Shown here in pieces: positions 49,973-59,369 of a stretch of DNA of 64,000 nucleotides. Made by a program: the position numbers and the translations under genes. The notes beneath the pieces are model-generated. The model did not search any database. It was not told the origin of the DNA and saw nothing but the letters and a program-made list of their open reading frames with translations. The number at the start of each line of letters is the position of its first letter. Positions within the stretch are counted from its first letter, which is position 1. This DNA is from CAVREM01 sp963728825 (lineage in GTDB: Bacteria > Acidobacteriota > Vicinamibacteria > Vicinamibacterales > CAVVIG01): assembly GCA_963728825.1 (NCBI GenBank), contig CAVSLA010000006.1:558001-622000 (forward strand), in the 5' to 3' direction.

Positions 49973-50032
49973 TACGTAGGGCGGACCTCTTAGGTCCGCC
50001 TTCTCGCCGGGCCTAAGAGGCCCGGCCTACGT
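49973..50032. repeat. Facing pair of REP-like palindromes (copies 11 and 12)
   Basis: TACGTAG, then GGCGGACCT, loop CTT, AGGTCCGCC; after 5 bp, GCCGGGCCT, loop AAG, AGGCCCGGC, then CTACGTG. The two copies face each other, and each stem is perfect though their sequences differ. Confidence 0.85.
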
Positions 50033-50435
50033 GAATTCATCGCAAGCTTTCTGCCCGGTTCGGTCATACGACGTTAGTTGTTGATACTGCGGGCTTTGAC
50101 GCATTGGACGCGGTTACGGAATCGTTGTAATTTGCTCCGTTTCGGAGCACACCGTTCTCAATACGGGACAGCCACATCGGATATTAAGAGGACACAAAGA
50201 GACAATATGACCGTTTAGACTCAGGCTGCCAGTCCGGAGCGTGTCGACCTCGATTCGCTGCAACTGACTTTCTGGCAATCACTGCGCAGCAATGCGTCCG
50301 TGCTCGGAAGAACGCCCTCGACGCGGCACATCATCCCCGGTGTTGCTGCGGATCTCCCGAACGAGCTCATCCGACCCATAACAGCTGAGTTCGTGCCTGG
50401 TTGACCTCGCTGGCACGTGAGATGCGAACGCTTGG
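50033..50435. other. ~400-bp gap, no intact gene
   Basis: Lower-GC stretch between REP pair and BamA-like gene. It holds only the putative gene remnant at 50207-50404; I see no convincing promoter motif or RNA. Confidence 0.5.
50207..50404 (+). pseudogene. Possible remnant of a short protein with an early stop
   Basis: ATG 50207 has an AAGAGG ~14 bp upstream, but after three codons meets TAG. The same frame then stays open for ~60 codons, encoding ASPERVDLDSLQLTFWQSLR, reminiscent of LTFWxSI stretches in caspase- or protease-associated domains, before a second stop. Could be chance; reported as a weak candidate. Confidence 0.2.
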
Positions 50436-50438
50436 GTG

Positions 50439-51677
50439 ATGCGCTACTTCTTTGCGGCCGTGCTGATGCTATCGATGGTCGCTCCGGCTGTGGCGCAGGA
50501 AACGGATCGCAAACCACAGCCCGAAAGCCGGCCTTTCTTCCAAGAGCCGACTCGCATGAAAACCGCCTTCGATTTCGCGGGGAAGTATCTGGGCGAAAGT
50601 GGGGAACGGAAGGCGGGGTGGTACCCCGTCTTCAAGACCAACGTCACGGGCGACGGGTGGATCTCTGCGGGCTCGGGCTACCGGGTGAACGTGCTCAATC
50701 AGCGAGGCTGGCTCGACGGTTCGGCGGCCTTCTCATGGCGCGGGTATAAGACGGCGCAGGGCTCGTTCGAGTACATCGATCTTGCGAACGGCCGCATGAC
50801 CGTCGGCACACAGCTTCTCTGGCAGGACCTCACCCAGGTCCAGTACTTTGGCGCCGGCCGCGACCGGACACGCGACATCCGCACCGACTATCGGGTGAAG
50901 TCGACCGACTTGATCGGTTTCACGACCTACCGGGTGCAAGAGTCGACCATGCTTGAAGGGACCGTAGGCTGGGTCACGCGACCGACGATCTCTGCATCTG
51001 CGGGCCTGTTCGATCGCGACTATCCCGATGCCACACTAATCTTCGCCCTCGAGCCGGGCTTCGAATCGCGGCGCCAGCCACCGTTTCTCCACGGGCAGGT
51101 TGCGGCAACCGTCGACACGCGGGATGCACCAGGCCATCCGACCCGCGGCGGCGTCTATCGCGCGGCCTCGTCGTTTTATTCAGACCAGGACACCGGGCAG
51201 TACAGTTTTCGTCGGCATGAGCTCGAAGCCCTGCACCTTATGCCGGTTTCGCCGGGGCGATGGACCCTCGCCTTCCACGGATGGACCGTCATCTCGGAGA
51301 CTGGTGACGATCGACGGATTCCAGCGTATCTGCTGCCCAGTCTCGGCGGGTCGACAACGCTTCGTTCCTACTCGGACTACCGCTTCCACGATCGCCACCT
51401 GCTGTTGCTCAGCGCCGAGTCGCGGTGGGCGCTGTTCGAGCATGTCGACTTTGCCGTGTTTGCAGACGCCGGCAGTGTGGCTTCTCGCGTCCGCGATCTC
51501 ACACTGAAAGAGGCCTCCTACGGCGTCGGTGTGCGTGCCCATGTTCGTTCATCGACGATCGCGCGCGTCGACGTGGCCCACGGCCGCGAGGGCTGGCGGC
51601 TGCTGTTTCGCCTCAACGAGCCGTTCCGTCTGAACCGCCTCACGCGGCGCCACGCGGCAGTCCCCTTCGTTCCCTAA
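50439..51677 (+). CDS. Outer-membrane BamA/TamA-like barrel (surface antigen family)
   Basis: 412 aa from ATG 50439 with a signal peptide (RYFFAAVLMLSMVAPAVAQ). The C-terminal half has repeated amphipathic beta-strands and the Omp85-type pattern VDTRDAPGHPTRGGVYRAAS, LPSLGGSTTLRSYSDYRFHD, SYGVGVRAH and a final aromatic-rich strand pair. No POTRA domains are evident, so it is a short barrel-only member. Function beyond outer-membrane insertion or porin activity is unknown. Confidence 0.75.
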   Translation: MRYFFAAVLMLSMVAPAVAQETDRKPQPESRPFFQEPTRMKTAFDFAGKYLGESGERKAGWYPVFKTNVTGDGWISAGSGYRVNVLNQRGWLDGSAAFSWRGYKTAQGSFEYIDLANGRMTVGTQLLWQDLTQVQYFGAGRDRTRDIRTDYRVKSTDLIGFTTYRVQESTMLEGTVGWVTRPTISASAGLFDRDYPDATLIFALEPGFESRRQPPFLHGQVAATVDTRDAPGHPTRGGVYRAASSFYSDQDTGQYSFRRHELEALHLMPVSPGRWTLAFHGWTVISETGDDRRIPAYLLPSLGGSTTLRSYSDYRFHDRHLLLLSAESRWALFEHVDFAVFADAGSVASRVRDLTLKEASYGVGVRAHVRSSTIARVDVAHGREGWRLLFRLNEPFRLNRLTRRHAAVPFVP

Positions 51678-51687
51678 GGAGCGTCAG

Positions 51688-52095
51688 ATGGCCGAACTGT
51701 TTCTGATTGGTCGGATCATCTTCGGTGGCTACTTCATCTACAGCGGCATCAATCACTTTCTGAATACGGCGATGATGGCGCAGTTCACTGCTGGCAAAGG
51801 CGTGCCGATGCCGGAGCTGGCAGTGTTGTTCACGGGCGTGCTGCTGCTGGTCGGCGGCGCCTCGATTCTCCTTGGCTTCTGGCCTCAGATCGGCGTGCTC
51901 TGCATCGTGGTGTTTCTCGCCTTCGTCACCCCCATCATGCACAACTTCTGGACGGTGGCGGATCCGGCGGCGCGGATGGGCGAGATGGGGAATTTCTTGA
52001 AGAACCTGGCGCTGCTCGGCAGCGCGCTCATCATGCTTGGTGTCGAACGGCCCTGGCCCTACAGCCTCGACCAGCGTCGCGTGATCGTGGCATAG
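51688..52095 (+). CDS. DoxX-family membrane protein
   Basis: 135 aa with four helices. LIGRIIFGGYFIYSGINHFL near the N-terminus and LLVGGASILLGFWPQIGVLC further on are DoxX features. A good AAGGAG precedes ATG 51688. Family members sit in the inner membrane, often in redox-stress contexts; specific role unknown. 10 bp after the BamA-like gene, probably co-transcribed. Confidence 0.85.
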   Translation: MAELFLIGRIIFGGYFIYSGINHFLNTAMMAQFTAGKGVPMPELAVLFTGVLLLVGGASILLGFWPQIGVLCIVVFLAFVTPIMHNFWTVADPAARMGEMGNFLKNLALLGSALIMLGVERPWPYSLDQRRVIVA

Positions 52096-52119
52096 CTCTG
52101 GCGAGCGCAGTTGCGGCCG

Positions 52120-52290
52120 TCAGCTGCGGACCGTCGGTTCGTCGCTGAACCATACGACGAACACCCTGAACATCAGCACGAGAGCGGCAATCACCACAAA
52201 GGCGCCGGCGGCAAGCGGCAATGCCGCGATGCCGCCGACGATAGTGACGATGAGCAGCACGCTCAGTGCTGCCATGATCACGATGACCAT
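52120..52290 (-). CDS. Small membrane protein, two helices (56 aa)
   Basis: A 56-codon frame from ATG 52290: VIVIMAALSVLLIVTIVGGI then LPLAAGAFVVIAALVLMFRV, two clear membrane helices, and a short polar end (WFSDEPTVRS). Tail to tail with DoxX (25-bp gap) and on the same strand as the gene at 52316-52801, whose stop is 26 bp upstream of this ATG. I do not recognise a family. Confidence 0.5.
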   Translation of the reverse strand: MVIVIMAALSVLLIVTIVGGIAALPLAAGAFVVIAALVLMFRVFVVWFSDEPTVRS

Positions 52291-52315
52291 GATTGGTCTC
52301 TAGAGAACGTCCGTG

Positions 52316-52801
52316 CTACGGCTTTGCCGGGCAGTCGCCCGTCACCTGCCGAATGGTCGTTGCCTGGATGTCGGGCAGATCGGTCGAGCCGCCAGCCGGC
52401 TTGTCCGTATCCTGAAGAGTTCCCTCAACCTGGACGCGCTTGCCCAGGAGCGGCTTCAGACGATCGTCGTTCAGCCCCTTCACGTGATACATCGCGGTCA
52501 GCGGCGAGGTGCCAGCCGTGCCGGTTGGCCGGTCAGCCGCCTGAGGTGCTGAACCCTTGACCATCTTCGAGCTCGTCAGGATGTAGTCCTCCATGATGCC
52601 CTGCCGCTCGACGATATTCGGCTTCCGCCCCGGGATCTCGTCTTCCCGAGCAAGACATCCTTCGAACGTCACCGTTGCTGACTGTGCGGTCGCGGCGGCC
52701 GGTGGCTGACTCTGCGGCGTTTGCGCTGCGCCCTGTGCCGCAACGCCGGCCGAGAACGCGGTTACTGCTGACAATGCACACGCACTTACTAAATACTTCA
52801 T
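52316..52801 (-). CDS. Exported protein with OB-like domain
   Basis: 161 aa from ATG 52801 with GGAGG six bases upstream. Signal peptide KYLVSACALSAVTAFSAGVA, then a Gln/Pro/Ala-rich linker and a domain with VTFEGCLAREDEI, YHVKGLNDDRLKPLLGKRVQ and VEGTLQDTDKPA, an OB-like type frequent in exported acidobacterial proteins. Function unknown. Confidence 0.7.
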   Translation of the reverse strand: MKYLVSACALSAVTAFSAGVAAQGAAQTPQSQPPAAATAQSATVTFEGCLAREDEIPGRKPNIVERQGIMEDYILTSSKMVKGSAPQAADRPTGTAGTSPLTAMYHVKGLNDDRLKPLLGKRVQVEGTLQDTDKPAGGSTDLPDIQATTIRQVTGDCPAKP

Positions 52802-52893
52802 CGTTTCCTCCATGTTGTTGACCGACGCTTGTTGGACGCGTCGTAATTCAGTGCAAGTGAAGCGCCACGAAAGGGGACCGTCCCCTTTCGGGC

Positions 52894-54477
52894 TCAGGCG
52901 GCGGCGCCGCGCGCTGCACGAATCTTGGCCAACGCCCGTGCTTCGATCTGGCGGACCCGTTCGCGCGACAACGAGAGCCGTCGACCGATTTCGCCGAGTG
53001 TCATCTCGCGATCGATTCCGAGCCCGAACCTCAATCGGAGAACTTCGCGTTCGCGCTCGTTGAGTGGGGCCATCGCACGCTCGACCTCGTCCGCCATCTG
53101 TCCATGTATGGCGTTTGCCTCCGGTGAGCGCGCGGCCACATCGGTCAGCAGCGATCCAAGCGATGTCGCCTCGTCGTCGCCGACAGGCGTTTCGAGCGAT
53201 GCTGTGGGCTTGGCCGCTTCGAGCAGCAGCTGGACCTTTCCAAGCGGCAGCTTCATCCGCTCCGCGAGCTCCTCTGGCGTCGGCTCACGGCCGCGCTCGC
53301 GGGTCAGCGCGGTGCGCTCGCGGTTCAATCGGCTGAGCGATTCGATGACGTGAACCGGCAGCCGGATGGTGCGGCCATAATCCGCGACCGCGCGGCCGAC
53401 CGCCTGTCGAATCCACCAGGTCGCATAGGTTGAGAATTTGAACCCGCGCCGGAACTGGAAACGGTCGACCGCCTTCATCAGTCCGATGTTGCCCTCCTGA
53501 ATGAGATCGAGAAGGGTGAGACCGCGGCCTGCGTAGCGCTTCGCAACGGAGACGACCAGTCGCAGGTTGGCTTCGAGCAGCTCACGCTTGGCGTCGAGTA
53601 CCCGCTGTTCCTGTTCGCGCACGACCTTGAACCGCTCGCGAAACCGCTGAATAGTAAGGCCCGCGCGCTCCTCGAGATCGCGTCGGGCTGCACGACGCGC
53701 TGCGGGAATCTCGATCCGCTCGACCGCCTGAAACTCCCCGTCGAGGCGCGCGAGCTCAGCGACGAGATCGTCGACGACCGATGGGCGGATCGGCAGCTTT
53801 CGCAGAATTTCACCAATCGATGTCCGGGCCCGCTCGATCTCGCGCCGAAATCGGGCCCGCGACGAAGCGGTCGATCGCCGATCAGCGCAGTGGCGGCGCC
53901 AGCCGTCGATTCGGCTTTCAATCCACCGAACGCGCGTCAGCGCGCGCAGCACGGGGTCGACACTCTCGGGTTTGAGCTCGCCGCCGTCGGGCAGGAGAAT
54001 CAGCTCCGCCGCCGGCGCCGATCCCTCGCGTACGCAGTCGGCGAGGGCGAGAAGCGTCTGGCGCGCCGCTGGAATCGTGGCGAGCGCGGCCAGCAGATCA
54101 CCGCGGCCGCGCTCGATGCGTGCGCCGATTTCCTGCTCGTCGCGCGCCTTCAGCAGCTTGCGCCGGCCGATCTGTCGCAGATAGACGCGCACCAGGTCGA
54201 CATCGTCTGCCGCCAGGCGTTGGACTTCACCCGGTTCTGGCTGCTCGTCAATTTCCTGCGACTCGCGAGCTTCGGGCTCCTCTTCCATCAGCAGGCGGTC
54301 AGGCGGCTCGACGATGTCACCATCGTCGGCGTCGTCAGCGTCGTCGCGGTCCACTGGAACGAGTCCGAATTCATGAGCCCGGTCGCGCCAGTCGAGGATA
54401 TGGGAGTTTCTGGCCGGCTCGTTCCAATCGATGAGCGTCGAGCCACCTTCGAGGGAGTCGCGTCGTGCTCTGGGCAT
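52894..54477 (-). CDS. RpoD/RpoS-like sigma factor (sigma-70 family)
   Basis: 527 aa from ATG 54477. Region 1.2 (DDVDLVRVYLRQIGRRKLLK), a non-conserved ~200-residue insert, region 2 (LRLVVSVAKRYAGRGLTLLD, LIQEGNIGLMKAVDRFQFRR, FSTYATWWIRQAV), region 3 (VIESLSRLNRERTALTRERG) and region 4 (LNEREREVLRLRFGLGIDRE, RLSLSRERVRQIEARALAKI). It lacks the RpoD region 1.1, suggesting a secondary (group 2) sigma factor or paralogue. Four bases after the DUF6496-like gene. Confidence 0.9.
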   Translation of the reverse strand: MPRARRDSLEGGSTLIDWNEPARNSHILDWRDRAHEFGLVPVDRDDADDADDGDIVEPPDRLLMEEEPEARESQEIDEQPEPGEVQRLAADDVDLVRVYLRQIGRRKLLKARDEQEIGARIERGRGDLLAALATIPAARQTLLALADCVREGSAPAAELILLPDGGELKPESVDPVLRALTRVRWIESRIDGWRRHCADRRSTASSRARFRREIERARTSIGEILRKLPIRPSVVDDLVAELARLDGEFQAVERIEIPAARRAARRDLEERAGLTIQRFRERFKVVREQEQRVLDAKRELLEANLRLVVSVAKRYAGRGLTLLDLIQEGNIGLMKAVDRFQFRRGFKFSTYATWWIRQAVGRAVADYGRTIRLPVHVIESLSRLNRERTALTRERGREPTPEELAERMKLPLGKVQLLLEAAKPTASLETPVGDDEATSLGSLLTDVAARSPEANAIHGQMADEVERAMAPLNEREREVLRLRFGLGIDREMTLGEIGRRLSLSRERVRQIEARALAKIRAARGAAA

Positions 54478-54481
54478 GGCT

Positions 54482-54985
54482 CTAGGCGGACACCCTTCGT
54501 CGCCGGCGCTCACGTGTTTTCGCAGCGCGTTTCGCTGCGGCCCGTCGGTTCCGTGGCCCCTTGGTTCGGACGGCGCGCTTCGCGGCCGTACGCCGCGCCG
54601 CGCGTGACCGTTGCCGCATCGTGCTCTTCGCGTGACGTGACAGCGCCCGGTGGGATGCGGCACGGCGGCTCTCGCGTTTCAGCCTGCGCATCGCCGCCTT
54701 CGATCGACGTGGCGAGGGACGCGCTCGCCGTCGGGCGGCTGCGGTTGCGGCCTTCGCGCTGCGCTTGGTTGAAGACTTGGCTTTTCGAGGCGTCGGCAAT
54801 CGCACTCCCGCGCGGCGGGCCTTCGACAACCCGATCGCGATGGCCTGTTTGGCCGAGCGGGCGCCGTGCTTGCCCTCGCGAACGTGATGAATTTCCTCGC
54901 GCACGAACTCGCCCGCCTGCGTCGAGGGCGCCTTGCCTTGACGTTTAGCGCGGCGAGCTCTTTTGACGGTCGCTTTCTCAGGCAT
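54482..54985 (-). CDS. Highly basic DUF6496-like protein
   Basis: 167 aa. The N-terminal ~60 residues (FVREEIHHVREGKHGARSAK, QAIAIGLSKARRAGV) match the DUF6496 motif of bacterial KxGKHGARS proteins. The remainder is Arg/Lys/Ala-rich, histone-H1-like, probably nucleic-acid binding. Sits between the debranching enzyme and sigma factor genes on the same strand. Confidence 0.75.
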   Translation of the reverse strand: MPEKATVKRARRAKRQGKAPSTQAGEFVREEIHHVREGKHGARSAKQAIAIGLSKARRAGVRLPTPRKAKSSTKRSAKAATAAARRRARPSPRRSKAAMRRLKRESRRAASHRALSRHAKSTMRQRSRAARRTAAKRAVRTKGPRNRRAAAKRAAKTRERRRRRVSA

Positions 54986-55025
54986 TAGCCCCTCCAGGTG
55001 AAGGGACGCAACTGCGGTGCCACCG

Positions 55026-57191
55026 CTACTTCACGGCGACGACTTCGACTGTTCCCTCGCGCCTGAGCACCGTGACGCTCACATCGTGAGGATGACGCTC
55101 GAGCAGCAGATCGACTGAGGCGTTGCCCACCACGAGGTTGCTCATCTGGACGCTGCGGATGTCCGCCGGGAGGAACGAGCGACGAAGCGTGACGCGCGCC
55201 GGCGATGCTTCGATCTCGAGACCCAGACATGCCTGAATGAGGAGGTAGACCGCGCCGGCCGCCCACGCTTGAGGTGCGCACGCCACTGGATACAGAGTTG
55301 GCCGCTCATCCGCGCGCCGGTGAAACCCACAGATCAACTCAGGCAGCCGCTGAATCTCGACTGCCTGGCTCAGGTCGAACATCGCGCTGAGAATGCGCGC
55401 AGCCTCGTGCGTAAAACCGTATCGCGCCAGCCCGGCGGCCGCCAGCGCGTTGTCGTGCGGCCAGATCGATCCGTTGTGATACGACATCGGGTTGTAGCCC
55501 GTCTGGCCCGACGCTACCGTGCGAATACCCCAGCCGCCGAACGACGCCTCGCTCATCAGCGCGCTGGCCGTGCGCAACGCCCGCTCCGGTACCTGCACGA
55601 TTCCCGTGAACAGACAGTGACCCGGGTTTGAGGTCTGAACGCGACAGGGGCGCTTGGTTCCGTCGAGCGCGATGGCATAGGTGCCGATCTCTTCGCACCA
55701 GAATGCCTCTTCGAAGTGGCGCTGCAGCGCCGACGCGCGTGCCCGCCAATCGGCAGCGGCATCGAGGTCGCCGCGATGCTCGGCCAGTGCGGCGGCGCCC
55801 TGCCATGCGGCATAGGCGTAGCCCTGTACTTCGCACAGCGCGATCGGGGGTGCCGCGGCCTCGCCGTCTGCGTGAAACACGGAATCGTAGGAATCCTTCC
55901 AGCCTTGCTGGACGAGGCCCGTGGCACTGTGCCGCGAGTACTCGATGAACCCGTCGCCGTCTGCGTCGCCGTAGCGACGCATCCACTCGACCGCCGCGAC
56001 GATATTCGGCCAGAGGCGATCGATCAGCTCGTCGTCAGCGGTTCTCCGATGATAGGCATGCGCCAGCATCACGAAGAGCGGCGTGGCATCGACGCTGCCG
56101 TAGTAGCGGCCAAACGGGACCTCGCCGAGCGCCGCCATCTCGCCCCGACGCATTTCGTGAAGGATGCGGCCCGGTTCCGCGTCCTGGAAATCGGAGTGGG
56201 TGGTGGCCTGAGTCGCGGCGAGAAACGACAGCACGCCACGGGCCAGTTCCGGATCGGCCCACAGCAGCTCGAACGCGGTGATCAGTCCATCTCGTCCGAA
56301 GGGCGTACTGAACCAGGGGATTCCGGCGTACGGGTAGAGGCCGTGCGGCGTATCGGTCGCCATCATCGTCAGGTCGGCGGTCGACCGCGTGAGCCACCGG
56401 TTGAAGCCTTCGCTCGACGTCCGGACGCGCGCACCAGCACCGACACGCGCGGCGAGGGTGTGTCTGGCTGACGCGACGGCCGGCTCGAACGACAGCCCAT
56501 GGCCGCGTTCTTCGCCGAGCTCGCACATCACGTTCATCTCGATCGAGACGGTGTCACCGGGGTGGACGTCCAATTGGAAGATCGCCAGGCCCGGTTCAAC
56601 CGCGTCCGGCAGACGGCTCCACTCGATCCGCGTCCGCCGCTCGACGCCATCGAGACCGGAGTAGCGCATCACCGGCTCGACGGCAGCTTCCATCGGCTGC
56701 AGCGTCCCGCGTCGATCCCGCCGTGTCCCGCGCACTTCGAACACATCCGCGAAGTCGGCGCTGAAACGGACCGACAGGGGCAGTTGGATGGCCGTCCGCC
56801 CGTAGTTCGAGACGCGGAGGCGATCGATGGCGCCGCCATTGCGGAGGATTCGCGTTCGCAGGAGATGAACCTGCCCGCGCGGGACGATTACCCCGCCGTC
56901 ATGAATCTGATCGACGTTGGTCAGGTCCACGACCAGCACGGTGTTGTCGTCGGTCACGGTCGAGCTCAGAAGCAGCGGCCGTGTTCCACCGAGGCGGAGC
57001 TCGAGTCGTGACAGAAACCGGGTCCCATCGTGGTAGAGGCCGAGCTCGGCCGCTTCGGCCGGGATGATGTCGCCGTGCTGATCGAAAACTCCGAAGCTGT
57101 CTCCCTGCTTGAGCACCCGCTGCGGAGCCGGCAGCCGGTGTGTATCGGTGACAATCGAGTACCGCTCTTCCGGCCGAATCACGTCCTGCAT
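55026..57191 (-). CDS. Amylo-alpha-1,6-glucosidase-type glycogen-debranching enzyme
   Basis: 721 aa. An N-terminal GDE beta-domain (GDSFGVFDQHGDIIPAEAAE, LGLYHDGTRFLSRLEL) is followed by a helical (alpha/alpha)6 GH13-associated/GH133-like domain with GIPWFSTPFGRDGLITAFEL, QQGWKDSYDSVFHADG and GYNPMSYHNGSIWPHDNAL. Predicted to trim alpha-1,6 branches in glycogen or a similar glucan, or (as in many such bacterial genes) to act on other glycosides. Follows the GT4 gene by 12 bp. Confidence 0.85.
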   Translation of the reverse strand: MQDVIRPEERYSIVTDTHRLPAPQRVLKQGDSFGVFDQHGDIIPAEAAELGLYHDGTRFLSRLELRLGGTRPLLLSSTVTDDNTVLVVDLTNVDQIHDGGVIVPRGQVHLLRTRILRNGGAIDRLRVSNYGRTAIQLPLSVRFSADFADVFEVRGTRRDRRGTLQPMEAAVEPVMRYSGLDGVERRTRIEWSRLPDAVEPGLAIFQLDVHPGDTVSIEMNVMCELGEERGHGLSFEPAVASARHTLAARVGAGARVRTSSEGFNRWLTRSTADLTMMATDTPHGLYPYAGIPWFSTPFGRDGLITAFELLWADPELARGVLSFLAATQATTHSDFQDAEPGRILHEMRRGEMAALGEVPFGRYYGSVDATPLFVMLAHAYHRRTADDELIDRLWPNIVAAVEWMRRYGDADGDGFIEYSRHSATGLVQQGWKDSYDSVFHADGEAAAPPIALCEVQGYAYAAWQGAAALAEHRGDLDAAADWRARASALQRHFEEAFWCEEIGTYAIALDGTKRPCRVQTSNPGHCLFTGIVQVPERALRTASALMSEASFGGWGIRTVASGQTGYNPMSYHNGSIWPHDNALAAAGLARYGFTHEAARILSAMFDLSQAVEIQRLPELICGFHRRADERPTLYPVACAPQAWAAGAVYLLIQACLGLEIEASPARVTLRRSFLPADIRSVQMSNLVVGNASVDLLLERHPHDVSVTVLRREGTVEVVAVK

Positions 57192-57203
57192 CGCTCCGGC
57201 CTT

Positions 57204-58250
57204 TCAGGCTGCCGCGACTGCCTTCTTCAGCTCGATGACCTGCGCGTAGATGGCCACGTATTCTTCCGCCATCCGGCGCGCGGTGAACCGCTGCTCGAAG
57301 GCGCGGCGGCAAGCATGGCGATCGAGCGATGGTACCTGCCGCGTGGCCTCGACCGCGGCGTCCATGGATTCCACGACGAACCCCGTGCGGCCGTGGTCGA
57401 TGATCTCGTCTACCGAGCCGCCGCGGAAGGCGACGACCGGTGTGCCACAGGCGAGCGCCTCGATCATCACCAGGCCGAAGGGCTCCGGCCAGTCGATCGG
57501 AAAGAGCAGCGCGCGGGCGCGTCCCAGAAACTCGCTCTTGCCCTCGTCGCCGATTTCGCCGACGAAGTCGACCAGTGGATGATTGAGCAGCGGCTCGATC
57601 ACCCGTGTGAAATAGGCGACGTCTGCCGAATCGATCTTGGCCGCGATTTTCAGCGGCCAACCCAGTTCGACCGCAATCGCGATCGCACGATCGACGCGCT
57701 TTTCAGGTGAGATGCGCCCGAGGAATGCCAGGTAATCGCCGCCCTCGCGATTGAATCGGAAGAGATCGGCTGGAAATCCGTGATGGACGGTGCCGATCCA
57801 GTTCGCCTCGGGCAGAAACGTCCGCTGGGCATCCGAGATCGAAATCTGCGGTGCCTCCGCGAATTCACGGTACAGCGGGCCAAGCTCGGGCAAGTCGAGG
57901 CGCCCGTGCATCGTGCTGACGTGCGGGATATCGAGGCGCCTGAACAGCGGGAGGTGAATGCTGCCCGTATGGAAATGCACGAGATCGAAGCGGTCGATGA
58001 GCGCCGCGACGCGCTCGACCATCAGTACATGACATGCGACATGGTCGCGGCACGTCGGGTCGAGGCGGAGCGGCCGGGGAACCACCGGCACGAGCTCGGC
58101 GCGAGTCCGGGAATCTCCGCTGGCGAACAGCGTGACGTCGTGACCGAGACCGACCAGCTCATTCGTCAGATGTGCGACGACGCGTTCAGTGCCGCCGTAG
58201 AGCGTCGGCGGCACGCTTTCGAATAAAGGTGCGACTTGAGCGATTCTCAT
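57204..58250 (-). CDS. Family 4 glycosyltransferase
   Basis: 348 aa. The N-terminal half begins RIAQVAPLFESVPPTLYGGT; the donor half has FLGRISPEKRVDRAIAIAVE and the retaining-GT signature PFGLVMIEALACGTPVVAFR with downstream EX7E-like spacing. A retaining GT-B enzyme using a nucleotide sugar. Pairing with the debranching enzyme suggests alpha-glucan or trehalose-type metabolism, which is an inference. Confidence 0.85.
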   Translation of the reverse strand: MRIAQVAPLFESVPPTLYGGTERVVAHLTNELVGLGHDVTLFASGDSRTRAELVPVVPRPLRLDPTCRDHVACHVLMVERVAALIDRFDLVHFHTGSIHLPLFRRLDIPHVSTMHGRLDLPELGPLYREFAEAPQISISDAQRTFLPEANWIGTVHHGFPADLFRFNREGGDYLAFLGRISPEKRVDRAIAIAVELGWPLKIAAKIDSADVAYFTRVIEPLLNHPLVDFVGEIGDEGKSEFLGRARALLFPIDWPEPFGLVMIEALACGTPVVAFRGGSVDEIIDHGRTGFVVESMDAAVEATRQVPSLDRHACRRAFEQRFTARRMAEEYVAIYAQVIELKKAVAAA

Positions 58251-58410
58251 GTGGCCGTTTCAAACACCGTCGTGTCGTGATTCACCACGGCGCGTCTTCG
58301 TCCCTCCAGACGGGCTCATCCCCATAACCGGGAATTTTGGATTCGCAAGCTGATGCGGCTTTCGCAGTTGCAAGTGGAACGCCAGCGGCCGGCTCAACGC
58401 AGGGCTAGTA

Positions 58411-58438
58411 AGGGCTAAGGGCTAAGGGCTGAGGGCTG
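58411..58438 (+). repeat. Short heptamer array (AGGGCTA type)
   Basis: Four consecutive 7-nt units (AGGGCTA twice, AGGGCTG twice), preceded by a partial unit at 58401. Direct only. It lies in the 213-bp gap upstream of the GT4 gene and downstream of the exported gene at 58464. Confidence 0.75.
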
Positions 58439-58463
58439 GGATGAATTCGCGTTCGGCCGGTCC

Positions 58464-59369
58464 CTATTGACCCAGGCGCGGTGCGAAGCTGATCGACACG
58501 CCGCCGCTCAGCAGGAAGGTTGTGCCCGTGCCGTCGCGGTTGCCGAGCGTGCGGCCGGTGCCGCCGAACAACGCCACGGATGGTGACAGGAAATAGGCCG
58601 CTGAGGCCGTGATGTCAGTGCGGCTCTTCGAGAGCCCGACGCTGTCAGCGGCGAGACTGTCGTTGGTGGACCGCATCGTCGTCAGGCCGCCTGTGGTGAC
58701 CACTCGATCGCCGACCGGCACTTCCAGCGCACCCGCTGCAAACACCGCCCCCCGCGAGAAGAAGCCGGTGGTTCCAAACACCCGGAAGGACGAGAACCTC
58801 GTCTCGATGCTGACCGGGGCGCCCCACCCGAAAGTGCCGCGCCCGGGCGCAGGATCCTGTGAGAACTCCACGACCGGGGAGATCGCCACGCCGAAGCTGC
58901 GGTCGTCGTTGGCCTCGAGCAGCAGGATCTTGCCGCTCATGAACACATCCCCAAGTCCTCCGAAGCTGGTGCCGTCGTGAAAGCGCGCGCGGTAGTAGGG
59001 GACGGTAATGCCGAATTGCACACGTCTCGAGATCCCGATGCCGCCGTCAATCACGGGGAAATCCGTCTGGCTGCCGGCCAGCGATCCGTAATGGCCAAAC
59101 GAGATCGACGTCCAGGCATCGCCCGGCGCGAGCAGCGAGGCATCGTCGAGCCATGCCCCGAACTGGCGGATGGCGACTCCGGCGGCCGCGGCGTCGCCGC
59201 CGGACAGAGGCGCCGCCGAGCCGCTGCTCACGGGCCCGCTGCCCGCCTTGCCTTTGACTTTGCCGTTTCCCTTGCCTTGCGCGTCCGCTGATCCGAGGAG
59301 GAAGGCGAACAGGAGAACGGGTACAAAGAGACCCGCGCGCACAAGCGGGCGGGTCCTGGTGGTGGTCAT
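58464..59369 (-). CDS. Exported beta-barrel-like protein of unknown function
   Basis: 301 aa with a signal peptide (AGLFVPVLLFAFLLGSADAQ), a Gly/Lys/Ser-rich linker and ~220 residues of alternating beta-strands (FGITVPYYRARFHDG, FGVAISPVVEFSQDP, SVALFGGTGRTLGNRDG) ending VSISFAPRLGQ, suggesting an outer-membrane barrel. Its start overlaps the stop of the upstream gene (ATGA), so the two are translationally coupled. Confidence 0.7.
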   Translation of the reverse strand: MTTTRTRPLVRAGLFVPVLLFAFLLGSADAQGKGNGKVKGKAGSGPVSSGSAAPLSGGDAAAAGVAIRQFGAWLDDASLLAPGDAWTSISFGHYGSLAGSQTDFPVIDGGIGISRRVQFGITVPYYRARFHDGTSFGGLGDVFMSGKILLLEANDDRSFGVAISPVVEFSQDPAPGRGTFGWGAPVSIETRFSSFRVFGTTGFFSRGAVFAAGALEVPVGDRVVTTGGLTTMRSTNDSLAADSVGLSKSRTDITASAAYFLSPSVALFGGTGRTLGNRDGTGTTFLLSGGVSISFAPRLGQ

